A stretch of 64,000 bases of DNA. It comes from Antitrichia curtipendula (lineage: Eukaryota > Streptophyta > Bryopsida > Hypnales > Leucodontaceae). The notes below the pieces were generated by a model. The model did not search any database, was not told where the DNA came from, and saw nothing but the letters and a program-made list of their open reading frames with translations. The DNA lies in the NCBI GenBank assembly GCA_951230915.1, contig OX579638.1, positions 4,358,696 through 4,422,695 of the forward strand, written 5' to 3'. Positions 11,293 through 24,990 of this stretch are shown piece after piece; within the stretch, counting starts at the first letter, position 1; the number at the start of each line of letters is the position of its first letter. The position numbers and the translations under genes are program-made.

Positions 11293-11559
11293 AGGTAGTC
11301 TGCTCGTAAAGCGACCTTGTATGAGTTAAAATCTTTAGAAACAATTTTCAGTAAATTTTTATATGGAGGAAAAAATGGATTTGGTATCGAACCCAAGTCG
11401 TTTCATATTTTTTTGACCTTTGTGGAATTAGGTACAATTTTTGAAGTTGAAGACTAGGGGTTACTAGAAGCGATCTTGTCCTGAAATGTACATTTTAGGT
11501 ACATTGAAGAAAGCAAAATGTACCTCCGTGTTAGTGGTCATCTTTAGAACACCCTACCT
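11293..11559. mobile_element. Decayed family B element
   Basis: Begins AGGTAGTCTGCTCGTAAAGC and ends GAACACCCTACCT. It contains TTTCAGTAAATTTTTATATG, CCCAAGTCGTTTCATAT and GAAATGTACATTTTAGGTAC as in other B copies. Flanking TA is no longer clear. Confidence 0.6.
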
Positions 11560-14500
11560 GAACACGTTTAGTAACTTACTGGTCAGTATGTGGATAACTC
11601 GGTCATACATTGTTTGGGTATTTGGGTATTTGTAGTGGAACTGAAATTAGGGCAGTTGGACACTTGCCATCAATGGATCCAAGCCAAGAAAAAAATATAA
11701 TATTCAGAGCACTTTCACTGGGTCAACAGTTTTGGAATAGTCTTAGTTTGACTATTGGGAGTGTTCAGAATTTTCATTTTCTTGCCAAGTATTCAACCCT
11801 ATGACGTTGTCGTGGACACTAATTGTACAATGGATGACATAAAATCCTTCTATGTAAAACAAAAATGTCAATGTTCATTCTTGGAATTTTGTATGAAAGG
11901 GGGGAGGTCTTGCACTAGGTCGATTTCAAATACAATTATTTTCAACACTTTTGAAAATTCAAAGTTTAATCAACCCAAAAATGCATTCTAAGAGACTCAC
12001 TCTAGAAACTTCTCTTGACTACCAACAAGATCTAATAGAAAAAATTTATAATTCAATCATAGGAACTATGTTCAATCCTTTATTAGGACAATTTTAGGTG
12101 TTGTGATGTTGGTACTTTTTATTAAGAAAATGTCATCTGTCAAAATCGTGGATGTCTATGATAAGGTAAGCATATCCAAAACCAACAATGAAACTAACAA
12201 TATAGAGTAGTTTTAGATAGTTAATAGTACAGGGTACCTCTAATTTTCTTACCTTCCACCCTTACGTACAAAATGTGTCTCCTAAATAATGAATTGACTA
12301 AAAGCAACAACAACCCACCACGGACAAGATTTGACATATGATCAAATTGGATGAAAAGTGTCCAAATCCTTTAAATATTCTTTGAGCATTTTATCCTATT
12401 ATAGTACTGCGTTAAAGGTAAACATGCCAAAATCTATGTTTGGACAACTTAAAGCTAAATACAACTTATAATTGATCAAATTTACTATTTAATGGACACT
12501 TATTGTATAAATGGGTGGAAGATAAGAAGTTGGAAGGTTCTTCAAATATAATTGTTAGAGTTTAATGTGCAAATTTGACCATCTAGAGGGAGTGAATGAG
12601 TGATGCTCTAATCTTAAGTCAAATACATGATTTTAAGTTGATTAAACCAAGATTAGGTGGGTTTATTCCAAGGATAATAAGGAGCATTTCATATTATGTT
12701 CTAAGTTCTAATTTCCTAAGTTCATGTTCAAGGCTAAATCCCAACTTCCTTGTGTTGTAGAAGGTAAATAAAATATCAAATTTAGGACTTGAGTCTTCAA
12801 AGTGAGATGGGCAAAGTCCCAACTTGTCTCTTATATAATATTTTATAGCATTTGAGTGCTCAAAATGGGTCAAAAAGTCAAAACCTCATTTTTTGGACAC
12901 TATTAGCATCAAATTTGCTTTAAACATATTTGAATATAGTTTCAGCCAATGAAGATGGTTTATAAGATGCTTTTCTCCTAATTTTATATTAAATCCAATA
13001 GTTGAAACTTGGAGGACAAATTGGATCTTTACTTTTGTTGAACCCAATTCGGCCTTCAATTCCCACTTCCTTGGTGCCAAAAGCCTCAAAAAGTACTCCC
13101 GGGTACTTCACTATACCTTGTAATTTATACATACGTGTGTCAATTTTATTTATTATGGGGATTATTTAGTTATTATTCAACAATAAATAGGTCCCTATTT
13201 TTTTGCTTCTCCTACTTTTTGCTCATTTTTCTACATCATATGGTAGTTAAAATTGAAATTTGAAGCATTTGAATATGTCCATGTTGTAATTAAAAAATTT
13301 ATGCATGGTTTTAGAGATGATCAATACAATATGTATATGCTAACTACTATTGAATATAATTCACACAAACAACACATATACAAACATCATATATCAAAAA
13401 ATTCATATAAACAAATTATCCAAATGAATGATACATGTACAATAGGAAAAAAATAAATTGAAAACCTCACAAACAACATTATATTGGCTAAGTTTGACTT
13501 ATGCATTTACAAAATAATTCAATGGTTTAGGATTCCCTTAATGTTACCAAATTTGCCAATAAGTTTTAAAGTTTAGGATTCAAGGTATAGTACAACAATA
13601 GGCTTCTATTTGGGAAAAAAACTTGACTACACATATACACAATTCAAAATGAGACGTTCATTATTTTGTCTATTTGCAAATGGAAAATGGAAGCTCCTCA
13701 TGCACGTTCTTCTTCTCTCTTTTAGACTACCCCTTACAGTGTAGATTTACAAATTATGTACTATAGATCATTACAATATATAGCACAATAGTTGTAATAT
13801 AGTATATGCTTCAAAGAAGTGATGCTACAATAGGTTGAATGTTTTTTTAATTATTAGCTTCAACATTTAAAATGTATCCTGTAATAGGTCTCAAGTTGTT
13901 TCTAAAGTAATTGCTAGTGAAGTACCTGAGAGAGTATTGCCATGTAGGCATTTTGGAGTGATGTGGGACTTGAAACTTAGTCTAAAGCCCCAAGTTCCAA
14001 CTATTAGCTCTCAATCAATTAGGTTTTGAAACTTTAGTGGGACGTGGGACACACTGTGAAGTGGCCCAAAGATAGAGGTCTTCGAGAATATTTCAACCAC
14101 TTCAACCATATTAGCCCACCATGCTTAGTGACAATTCTCTAAGTCTTTCATCATGCTCTAATGCAATACACAATCCTTTATAATGCTCTTATGACTTTTG
14201 TTATACAAAAAGGACGAGAGTCAATGATCATTAATGTTGAAGCATTGCTATTGACAATAGTATTGAAAAAGATTGGCGGTGCCTATCGTACAAATACACA
14301 AATCAAATACCATAGCAATTTGAATCCTTTGTATATAATGTTGAAGTTGGAACAAGGGTGGAGTTTGAATCATTAGCATCAAATTGCACCTATTGTTGAA
14401 TAACAATTTTTGAACATTTACCAAAAAAACTTTGATCCCTCATTATTTTTGTATCCAATATCTAGATGATGCATCTTTGGGTGCATTGAAATCTCCTTTC

Positions 14501-14938
14501 AATTGCCAATTATAAAATAATTTGTTTGAATAAGTCTAATAATAGAAATTATGTACAATTAAAAAAGTGGCACTTTTTGGTGTCCCTATCTTATTTCATA
14601 ATCAAATTAAAGGACTTTGAAGCCTAGCTACTATGAGGGTGTCTTTTGCAAGTGCAAACTTGAGAAATGCATGTGTGGATATATGAAGGTTGACCCTGGA
14701 ATTTCAAGGCCTATTGAACATCCAATATAGTTGCATCTATTACATTCAACACCCGCACAATCCTCACCCACAACAATTGCGTTCACTAGCTAAGATATAA
14801 GTGCACCTTAAAGAAACTTATTCCTAATTACGCCACCTCTCTATAGCTGTCCAAATTTCAAATTGTAGATAGGTAGTACAATTAGGAGAGAGAAAGAGTG
14901 TCTTTTAGGTGCACATACTTAAACACCACCTTCCATGG
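11560..14938. other. AT-rich gene-free stretch
   Basis: No coding gene or cleanly bounded element found. It holds low-complexity AT sequence, diverged repeat debris and short chance open frames. A family-C-like remnant appears near 14640-14720. Confidence 0.35.
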
Positions 14939-14940
14939 TA

Positions 14941-15736
14941 AGGTAGAATAGCTCATTGTGGTCAAATGATCTATAGTGGACACCTAGGGAATGACCCCAT
15001 TATGAGGTTTTTTAGTTTGTGAGATTTTGGCTCCAATGCATCTCTTACATGAAACTTATAGAGTGATTAGTGACTTCATTAGGAAATTCTAACTTTTTAG
15101 TGTGAATTCATTGTAAAAAAATGCCTTTAAAAAATATTATGATTGCTTTAGGTGAGTACAACGAGCATAATGGATTCAGATTTTGTTGGTCCAAAGGTCG
15201 TCTACAGACTCTTTTGGGCCATGATGCATTGGACACTTTCAAAAATTCATAACAAATGCATACTTTGTCAAAAAAATAATAATTTCAATTGCTCTCACTA
15301 ATTCTCACACTTGTACAAAGGTAGGAGGTTTGAACTGCGTTTGGGCATTTAGAACCGTCCACCCCTAAAATGTACACGATTGGTACATGCTATTTTTTCA
15401 TAGCCTTTACTGATGTACAAACAACGTACATTTTATGGGTCGGTGGTTTTGGAGCCCTATGCCAATTCAACTTCAAAATTTCATAACTAATTCCACAAAG
15501 CTCCAAAAAACATGAAACGACTTGGATTAGATACCAATTCCACTCCTCTTTCAAGGAAAAATTTACTGAAAAATAATATTTCAAGAAGTTTCACCTCCCC
15601 AAAATTCAATTCCAGCCCCTTAGGTGGTCGCTTTATGGACCTACTACCTTACTGTGGAAAAAAAAAATTGAAAAATTTCAGCAACCACACGAGGTCAAAC
15701 TCCTAATTCTGACCACAACAACGGGCTGTTTTACCT
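14941..15736. mobile_element. Family C element interrupted by a family B element
   Basis: Starts AGGTAGAATAGCTCATTGTG after TA and ends GGGCTGTTTTACCT before TA (15737-15738). The right end reverse-complements to AGGTAAAACAGCCCG, matching the left end. The body aligns with 9918-10395. The B element at 15319-15649 lies inside, and the corresponding point near 10275 in the other copy is empty. Confidence 0.7.
15319..15649. mobile_element. Family B element nested in family C, 331 bp
   Basis: Ends AGGTAGGAGGTTTGAAC and GGACCTACTACCT. The right flank is TA; the left flank is AA, probably mutated. Interior has paired ATGTACA and CATAACTAATTCCACAAAGC blocks. Confidence 0.75.
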
Positions 15737-15738
15737 TA

Positions 15739-17727
15739 ACGTAAGCTTTGATGGGAGGGCCTGTTGTGTACGGGGCGTCGTAGTCACTTCATATGGAATT
15801 TTAATTTATTTTTGGTTTTTTTGGGGGTATGAAGGAGGCCATCGTAATCATATACCAAGTTTTATGAGGGCTCTGGCATCCACCCATGAGAGCAGCCGCA
15901 CACAGCTCAGCTCAGTTAGTGGGGCCAAGGGGGACTCTTCCAAGGCCGGTGCTGCGAAAATAATGGATGTGGCTGCTCCGACGACCCCTTGGCCCTTCAT
16001 TGAGTGAGCCCAGCATTATTTGACCTGGCAGCCGGCCCACGGCAGGAGACCCCTCCCAACCCAATCTTCGAAGGGGCCATGCAAGGCTTAACTTAACCCT
16101 TGCAACATTGGCCCCCTTTTTGACCAACAGGACGAAAAAAAGAAGATTGAAGAAGAAGGAAGGAAGGAATATTATCACGGAGCACAAAAAATGGCCGGGG
16201 CACATGATAAAAGAGCTTTGGTGGGGGGTCCACCAATGTGATGGGATGGGACACACTCCATCCATTTTCTGATTTTTAAAAAACTACGATGCTAGTGTGT
16301 GAGCCTCGAGAAATGCAAGCCTACAAGCCTTGAGCTTGGGTGGAAGTAGGTACCCTACAACCATTATCACCAAGGTTCCTATATTAGAAGTACTATGTAA
16401 TCATAGAAGGTGCCTGTAACATATCACGTACTACAACAAAAGTATTATGTAATTGTAGAAGGTGCCTGTAACATAGGCATCTACACCAAGCGTACCTGTA
16501 ACAGAGTTGCCTATAGATAACATAGACACCTATAATACAGGTGCTTGGGCTCATGGGCTTACAATGCTAGGCTCACATGTTAGCAATTGTGGTCATAGAG
16601 GCATGGGCACGAGAGTGGACAAGAGACAAGGTGTGAATGACAAATCATAGGAATACTCGTCAAGCTTTAGGTTTTGATTGTGAACATTGGATGATGTTTT
16701 TTTGGGATGAAAACGTGATGGATTTTGTGACGGGGGTTGTGACAAGGAGTGTCATTGCATACTTAATATAATAGATATCTGCATACATGGTGTTTGGAGA
16801 GCATGTATGGTAAGTACACCTCTAGTCAACACTGTCCAAAATGTGACACCAACATTTTTACCAAAGAACGTCACAAAAACCTAGATATTGATTATACAAG
16901 ACACTCAATTGAACATGAGAGCCAAGTGATGTTTTTTGATAAATCTAAAGATAGTACTTTAAAAAAATCATAACTTATTAAAACAATGTCTAGACAATGC
17001 ATGCTAAAGCGCCTTAGAATCTTCTTTCAGTTGCCAATAAGACACAATTAAAAAATCAATGACAATTATATGTGAGTATACTTTGGTGACATTATTTGGT
17101 GATCCATAATATGTGTGTGTCAAAAATTTGAGAATTGGTTGAAGAGTTTTTTTAAGGATTTGAGCACAAATTAATACTAATTGCAATTCAAAAACATATT
17201 TTGCACCTAAATGCTCCTAGTTAAGTCTTTATTTCAGATGGTGAACACATAACTTGAAGGTGATGTTTTGTCCTAATAACTTTCCAACAATTCAAAGTGA
17301 TGTTTGAATTTGTAAAGAATATCCTTCAGTTATTAAAAAAATTAAGGTAATTTATTTATTTAAAATTAAAGATGAAAACAAAAGTTAAGAACTTTAAAAC
17401 AAAGATTTAAATATTGAAGGGCTCAACTAAGCGACAATCTTTTAAATTTCTACTTAGCAATTTTAGTCCTTGTGAACTTCTATTAGAAATTTAGAATCCT
17501 TTGATACAATCTTAACTCTATAATTATTTTTCCAAATTCTCCTTTATATGCTAACAATTGTCCAATTACATATAAAATCATTTTCAAATATCTATATATA
17601 AATTTTTAATTAAGGTGACTCTATAATAGTCATATTACATGTCACAATTGAATTTCAAAAAATATAAATGTAAAATAATATTTCATCCAATATCATATAC
17701 TTTATATTGCTTTGACAATAGTGTAGC
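15739..17727. other. Intergenic stretch with a moderate-GC island and short tandem repeat
   Basis: 15740-16260 is richer in GC. It has a 117-codon minus frame (15912-16265) without resemblance to a known protein, and an almost palindromic GCAAGGCTTAACTTAACCCT segment at about 16081. The remainder is AT-rich debris. No gene supported. Confidence 0.35.
16388..16493. repeat. Two tandem units of about 53 bp
   Basis: AGTACTATGTAATCATAGAA at 16388 is followed 53 bp later by AGTATTATGTAATTGTAGAA, and each continues GGTGCCTGTAACATA. Degenerate related phrases (ACCTGTAACA, GACACCTATAATACAGGTGC) follow to about 16545. Confidence 0.7.
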
Positions 17728-17731
17728 TTAA

Positions 17732-18658
17732 CCCCTAAAGGACCAACATGCATTTTTGGGCAGTATAAATTTTTTGGGTAGGTACTTGTGACTGGAGATT
17801 TTCATAATTTAGGCTGAAATTTTAATAGAAGGTGGAGACAAGGAATGTCTTTCATATGCACCAAATTTCATGACATTTGGAAATGTGAGTCAAAGGTTAT
17901 GGCGTAATATGTTACTTTTCTCCCCGGACTTGCAATCTGGGCAAATAAAAAAAAATCACTTTTTTCAGAAATAAAAATTTGAAATTGATTTTCTAGAATT
18001 ATATATACATGAAAAGCTTTGAATCATTCCATTTTGATCAATGAGTCAAAAGTTACGAGGAGTTTTAGTTTGTGGGTAGTTATGGATTCTCTACTCTAAA
18101 ATAAACTTTGAAGTCCTTTATCTTTACTCAATTTTTGATATTTTGGAGAAAGGTGAAATCATAGGATGTACACTGTTTATTACAACATTGCAACTAGTGG
18201 GATTGGCATTTTTCAATTCCATAACAAAATTCTTAACAATTTTGTATTTTGAATCAATTTCTACTTCTTTCTACTTACTATTTTTTTCCTATATGTTGTA
18301 GAATTCCAAATGATGTGAAATATTTGAAGGCTTGTAGCCAACTTGTCTAGGAAAAAGAATCCAAAGAAGCACCACTATTTTGGACATTTTTTCATAGAAA
18401 AGTGAGCTTTTGAAGTGCAGCTGCCCCATTTTTTGAAGGGCCCAAAAAATGATTTTAGTGAATTTAAATGCTTATATCTTGCAATCCACAAGGTGGAAAT
18501 TTCTGAAAATTTTAGCACATGTTCTCAAGTCAGCATACTACAAAATCCTTCCGTTACATGTGTCAAAATTTTATTTATTTTTAGATTTTTTGTACTTGTA
18601 CTAAAAATGGCAGTTTTGGAGCGTTTTTGGTGAAAACATAGTCAAAGAACTTAAGGGG
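17732..18658 (+). mobile_element. Family A (TTAA) element, subgroup A1, 927 bp
   Basis: Starts CCCCTAAAGGACC after TTAA (17728-17731) and ends CTTAAGGGG before CTAA, a mutated TTAA. It is the reverse orientation of 19683-21127 and 31401-32363. Two modules carrying the motif in reverse (AAAGGTTATGG, AAAAGTTACGAGG) lie 156 bp apart. Non-coding. Confidence 0.8.
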
Positions 18659-18965
18659 CTAAAAATATTAGATATTCCAAGATAATTTCAAAAATCTATA
18701 TGTAAATCTATTACAAGCCTTAAAATCTTGTAGAGTTTGAAGTGAAAACTCTATAGTTACCACTTCAAAGAGTTTAATATATTTATATAAGCTAAAACAT
18801 TGTTATATCTCTTTTGCTTATTTCACATTTAGTTATTAGAATTTCTAAAAAACTATATCCTTCAACAAGAACCATTTGAAAACCAAATGAAATAATTATA
18901 AAACCCTAAAATTATAATACACATCTACATGTAAACATAAATATACTATTAGTATAAAACAGTTA

Positions 18966-19536
18966 CTCCCTCTGTCCCACTAATAATCTCCAAATCAAGC
19001 ATAATTTTTGTCCCACTAAAAAGCTTTGTTTCTTGATTTTAAACATTGAGTAAGTATTCACCATATTGAACAACCTTGTGGGGGCAAGTGAAACAATTTA
19101 GGAGGATTCCTTTGGCCTAGCAAGTTTGGTCTTGCTCATATAAGGCACCTTGTACAAATTGCTTCTTTAGATAGTACTGTTGATGATGCATTTAGTGACC
19201 ACTTCAACACTATAAAAATTTGTTTGTGAATTGTGCTAGTTTTTTTTATTGCACATATTTAGGTTGGAAACACATTTCTAGAATCCTATTGTTTCCACCA
19301 CCCTTTAAATCATTTAAAATGACAGAGCGGGTAGCATTTACAAATTATACTCAAATATCGTACTTTCCACATGGATTTTAGGTGCCTAAACAACAATGCC
19401 TAAGCTAGCGATTTTGCATAGATCTAAATGATAGCTTACTTGTTCTTGAATACATGTATTGCTAGCACTATGACTGAAAATATAGTTAATCCCTCAAAAA
19501 GAAGAATTATGGAGGTTTTTAGTGGGACAAAGGGAG
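18966..19536. mobile_element. Stowaway/mariner-like element, 571 bp
   Basis: The left end CTCCCTCTGTCCCACTAATA and the right end, reverse-complemented CTCCCTTTGTCCCACTAAAA, are flanked by TA (18964-18965 and 19537-19538). CTCCCTCYGTCCCA is the hallmark of plant Stowaway/Tc1-mariner MITEs. At 571 bp it is longer than usual for a Stowaway MITE, but no transposase motif is visible. Confidence 0.85.
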
Positions 19537-19682
19537 TATTAGCTTGTAAACCTCTTATGTTGATGGCATTGCCTCATACGACATTGGGATTGGAAAAGAT
19601 GAAGAAAGTCTAAAGTTATAGTCTCCATCTTCTTAAGTGTTCTCAAAGAATTATAGATTTTATAGATATTCGCTTGATGAAT

Positions 19683-21127
19683 CCCTGAAGCACCATGACT
19701 ATGTTTTCACCCAAAATGCTCAAAAAATGCCATTTCTAGTATGGATACCAAATTTTAGAAATAAAATATTTTTGGACACATGCAACCGTAGGATCTTGTA
19801 ATATGCTAGTTTGAGAAGATGTAGAAAAGATTTCAGAAATTTCCTCCATGTAGATTGCAAGATATTAGCTTTTGAAAAGACAAAAGCCTTTTGGGGGGCC
19901 CTGCAAAAAATTGGGTAGCTGCACTTCATAAGATCACATTTGTATGAAAAAATGTCCAAAATGGTGGTGTTTGGGGGATTCATTCTTCAAGGCAAGTTGG
20001 TTACATGCTTGAAATATTTCAGATAATTTGGAATTGTACAATATATAGGAAAAAAATAGTAAGTAGAAAAAAATAGACAATGATTCTAAATACAAAATTG
20101 GTAAGAATTTTGTTATGGAATTGAAAAATACCAATCCCAATGATTAAAATGTTGTAATAAATAATATACATCCTATGATTTTATTTTTTTCAAAAAATAT
20201 TGAAAATTGAATTAACCCCTAAAAGCCCAAGGAGTTTGGACAAAACACAAATGTTTTATAAAATTTAAGCTCTATAACTATTTTGAAGTTGGCAACAAAA
20301 AAGATAATGTGAAGCATGAAAAGTAGAAAGTATTTTTTTGGTCAAAATTATAAAATTCTTTTTAGATCCTCTTCAAATGAATTTTGAAGATATAACTTCA
20401 AAAATTCACCAAATATACAATTTCTACCTTTAGGATTGGATTTTTTTTTTGATTGGTCAAAATTGCACTTTCTATTGATTTGTGAAAAAATGAGAACACC
20501 AACACTTTTCCAAAATAGTAAGTTTTTCAACACTAGACAATTCTAAGCACTTTGTGCTATTTCTCTTATAATTTTTGTTTGACCATAGCAATCTTAGTTT
20601 TGAATATAAATATTGAAAGACAATCCAATCTTTTGAAAAAATAAATAAATAAATTGAAAAAAAAATTCTTTTGCCCGAAAATTTTGCCCAAAGTCGGGTA
20701 GCAACCAAAAAATGGTCGTTTGAATGCTTAGGGGTTAAGTAAAGGACTTCAAAGTTCATTTTAGAGTAGAGAATCCATGATTGCCCGCAAATTAAAATTC
20801 TTCATAACTTTTGACTCATCAATTAAAATAGAATGATTTGAAGTTTTCCACGTATATATAATTCTCAGAAACTAATTTCAAATTTTTATTTATGAAAAAG
20901 TGAATTTTTCTGATCTACTTGGACTACCCATTTACAAAAAGAAATAACATATTAGGCCATAACTTTTTATTCATATTTTCAAATGTTATGAAATTTAGTA
21001 TACATAAAAGATATTCCTCATGCCTACCTTATATTAATATTTCAGCCTAAAATATGCAAATCTCCAATCATGCGTACTTGCCCAAAATTTCTATATTGCC
21101 AAAAAATGCATGATGGTCCTTCAGGGG
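19683..21127 (-). mobile_element. Family A subgroup A1 element interrupted by a second TTAA element
   Basis: Left end CCCTGAAG, with a decayed flank; right end GGTCCTTCAGGGG before TTAA (21128-21131). It aligns with 31401-32363 throughout, except for the insertion at 20216-20734. Modules CATAACTTTT lie at 20803 and 20958. Confidence 0.8.
20216..20734. mobile_element. Nested family A (TTAA) element, 519 bp, with perfect TTAA duplication
   Basis: Starts CCCCTAAAAGCCC and ends GAATGCTTAGGGG, with TTAA on each side (20212-20215 and 20735-20738). The same point of the sister copy at 31933-31936 has one TTAA and no insert, so the boundaries are direct. Confidence 0.9.
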
Positions 21128-21131
21128 TTAA

Positions 21132-24091
21132 TGAGTTATTATGCATTCTTTAAAGGTGGTTGCTTAGACTAGACAAAACTCTTGGTTGTCTTTGCATTCC
21201 TACCTCCTTTAACATTGAGTGGTCATTTATGGTCCTTAGCTAGTGATCTAGGTTGTTTTCTTCTTGACAACAAATTGTATTTCCTATCATCTTATTAATT
21301 GAACTTGATTCCTTGCTACTTTGGAATCATATCTGGTATTCAAAATTTGCCTCAATGTCATATTACTCACGTAGCCTACACCAAAATAATGTTTTATGCC
21401 TAAATAGTCTGGTCAACTATTGTGTCTCAATGCATTTTGGGCAAAACCAACTAGCTTTGGGTTCAAATGACATTTCATCCTTACCTACAATTCATCCGCT
21501 AATTTTCCAACATTGGTAGGTTTAGTCCTTCACTATTTAACTTCATTTTGGTCATAAATAGTCAATAATCACTTATGCTATGGCTCTAGTGAATTTTGAA
21601 ACTCAAGCTAATACCTATAAGTTGTAGGCTCATTCTTTGATAAACATGAGGTCTGATTTTCATCTAGTCTAGGGAAAACATTGCACGCCTTTGTTACCTT
21701 TTGGGAAGCCTATGCCCTTTAGAATTCTCTACCTAAGACTTTCTTGTGGTCCATATTGACACAATTAAAGGTGAAAATTCTAGTCCATATAGAGTGGTAT
21801 ATTATTGATGACTCAAGCCCTTTTAAAAAGCCTTATTTGCCTTCCACCTAAATTGTGCAAAAAGAGACTAAAGTCAATTCTAGTAAATCTTGATGTTACA
21901 TTTAATGTTATTATTAACATAAAAACAAGTAGATGTCACCTAAAGTTTTGTCACAAAAATATGGGTTTCTAATAGGACTTTGTATCAAATGTAGGTAATC
22001 CGCATCTTTGCAATATGTTTATTTTACTAAGTCTCTCTCCAAGACAGGGTCTAGATCATTATGCCTTTTAAAGAGGTCGGAATTTTTTTGACAACAAATT
22101 TTGCTACTTTAGGACTACTAAAGTTACATCTGCCATTCACTAGGGCTTTGGTTGTTGGCTTTCTTGTCATCAAACCACCAATTTTTATCTTTAAAGATGA
22201 AGCTATGTTGTTTTTATTGTAAAGATGAAAATTGAAATCAATAGTCTTTTGTAAAGAGCTCCTTTTAATGCCTAAGAAAATGAAACTACCACCATCACCT
22301 TTTGACATGAACTTCTCAAAAAATTAGAAAGTTAAAATAGGAAAAAAATAAATAAATTCAGAATCCACCCTTACACATATGCAAGTAGGTGGTCACCCAC
22401 TTCTTTTTCATATACTTATATTTGAAGGTATGAAAATATTTTTTCTAAATAATTTTTTTTGGCCGCCATCTTTGCCGCCACCTTCCATTTGCACAAATTG
22501 AAGGGAGTTTTTAATATGATCTATATTATCCACCAAGAAATGTTGTAAAAATGATTTCAAAGTGGAGAAATGACCTTCAAAAATGAAAAAATAATTGATG
22601 CTAAATTAGTAACCTTGACACAATGCCGTGCTAATTTATGTCTTTTGAATGACTTCATAGACTCAGGGAAAACAAAAAAAATAAACAAATTTTTCATCCC
22701 AATTTTTTTTAAAGTTGTTTGGATGCATTTGCAACGGATGATGTTGGAAATTCTTTCATAGTATCATCATTGACTTTTTGTGAAAGAAATGCATAATATA
22801 CAAATCACCTTCTTACGTATTTTGACTACTTCTAATTCACAACTTTTAATTTGAATTTTATCCAAAAAAATGATATTCGTTCAATTGGAACCCAACTAAT
22901 TCAATGAAGCTAACCAAGTCTAGTTTCTACTTAATTTCAAATTTTAAGAACTCCTAGAATTGAATACTTTATTTGAATTTGAACATTGGACCTATACCTA
23001 TGATCTATCAATTTATTAGTTTTCTAATTATATACACATAATTTTGGTTTTATAAATAATGTTTGACATTGTTATGTGGACTTATAGAAAAAGAATCTAA
23101 AATTAGTAGTAGGCATATGATTTCATCTCTAAAAAGTAAATTAAAATAAATTCTTTCATAAATAATCATGTGTGAAAAATAAATAAAGTATAGAATAAAG
23201 GATTTTGAGATTTAAGTTCATAAAGTGATTGACCACTAAGAAAGCTCAAGGCCTATTCAAGGTAATATTCTAAGGCTAGAGTATGGTTGATGAATGACTT
23301 TTCAAGATCAATGTAGAAATGAAGAATGCACCTATTGGTCCAAAAATCATATCATTTTTGAGTGACTACTTTGATCATAGGCTAGTATCCTTCCAAGGTT
23401 AACTTAGGAAAGATGTCAAGGATGTTTTGTATCCTTTAGAAGGTCAATTAGGCTTTGTGCATATTGAAGTATGGATGATTTTCATCTGATTTTTTGTGTG
23501 CAACTTAATTGATGCTATAGCTACACTATTGAGTTAAATTCAAGACATTTTATATTTCATTTCAAGAAATTTTGATTTTATATGGGATAGTCCATCAAAT
23601 AAATGGTGCACCATCTGGTGCATGTGTTTCAATACTTTGAGATTTTTTCCCTTCAAACTTGATTTTGACATTCAAAACAATTTCTTTGGCTTTTGAAAAA
23701 AACTAACAAAATGAAGTTTCTAATGTCCAATTTCTATTCTACTTTAAAATTTTGAAAAATTCCTTAAGATAAGCATTTTAGCGAAGTTTGAAGTTGAAGA
23801 TATATAATCATGTTTCTAAATGCGGAGTGATTTGGATTTTTTTTATACCATAATGTTCTACACCATAATGCACTTCTATTATGAAAATTTAAGATTTTTT
23901 TACCATAATTTGTCTTTGATATAAATTTTCTTCATTTTTTCTTCAAAAATTCATGGTAACTCAAAATTATCAAAAAAAAATTTGAAAATTTTATGACATT
24001 TATTAGACATGTGATTTCATCTCTAATATATATAAAATTATAAAATCACTCACAAATGTAGATGAAACGGAAGATACAAAGTGAAGGATTA
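21132..24091. other. AT-rich gene-free stretch
   Basis: No gene supported. Foldback family D debris lies at about 23265-23405. The rest is AT-rich sequence without a clear boundary or coding signal. Confidence 0.35.
23265..23405. repeat. Foldback family D, single arm
   Basis: GGTTGATGAATGACTTTTCA, then GTAGAAATGAAGAATGCACC, then CCTTCCAAGGTTAAC, corresponds to one arm of the hairpin at 35172-35405. Confidence 0.55.
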
Positions 24092-24990
24092 GTTCCTAAA
24101 GTCCCAAGAATCTCCTCAGGACTTTGAAGATTTGGGCAAGTACCCATGATCTCAATGTTTGGTAAGATTTTTAAAACTTTTATTCAAGATAGAAAAATTA
24201 ATTAGCATTCTATAATATAATTTCTATTTCAATTGGTGTCTAGGAGCAAAAGTTATACTATAATAAGTCCAAAATAGGCAAAGGTGGGTAGTACAAAAAA
24301 AATCTTGAAATAATTTTCTTAAAGATTATTTCTTATAAATTGTATTTTCAACTATATAGAAAGATTTGATACATTCCATTTGGATAACTAATGAGAAAAT
24401 TATGAAGCTTCTTATTTTGCGAGAAATCTTAACAAATTCTTGAGAGAATAATGTATTGGATTAGATTTTGAACTTACTTAATTTTAATAATTTTTCAAAA
24501 TAAAAAGTTGCACATGATTCAATCTACTTTCTAGAACAATTTCATTGTTGAAGGTAGTGTATTTCAATTCCAACAACTTAGTTTTTCCTTCTATCTTGTA
24601 TCTATTTCAACAATATTTTTAAAGAATGAAAATTACAACGTTTTATAAAAAAAAAAAATACCCAAACTCTCAACTCAATTTCCAACATGAAAAAATCTAA
24701 ATTCACAATTTGTAGTACATAAATTTTAAATTAAGAGGAATCAAAGCGTTACAATCTAATCAAGCTAGAAACCAGAACTACTTTTCTTCACTTTTAAGTG
24801 CTTAAGTTCTTCATTTTGTGATCGATATGGTCAAAATTTCTGAAATTTCTTCTACACATTTTATACTAATCTAGCACAAGATTCCACAATCAGATGTGCA
24901 AAGAAAACAAATGTTTAAATTTTTTGTTATTTGCATTGAAGATAGTAAGTTTGAGTGAATTTTTGGCCCCAAAATGGCCTTGGGACAATA
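24092..24990. mobile_element. Decayed family A subgroup A4 element
   Basis: Begins TTAGTTCCTAAAGTCCC, a decayed form of TTAACCCCTAAAGTCCC. It shares ordered blocks with 53531-54100 (GGCAAGTACCCATGATCTCA, GGAGCAAAAGTTATACTA, GATACATTCCATTTGGATAA). Near the far end GGGACAATAAGGATTATAAG is a decayed terminus. Confidence 0.5.

Noticed and set aside
15912..16265. A 117-codon minus-strand frame in moderate-GC DNA
   Set aside because: No domain, no splice or promoter evidence, and it crosses an almost palindromic segment.
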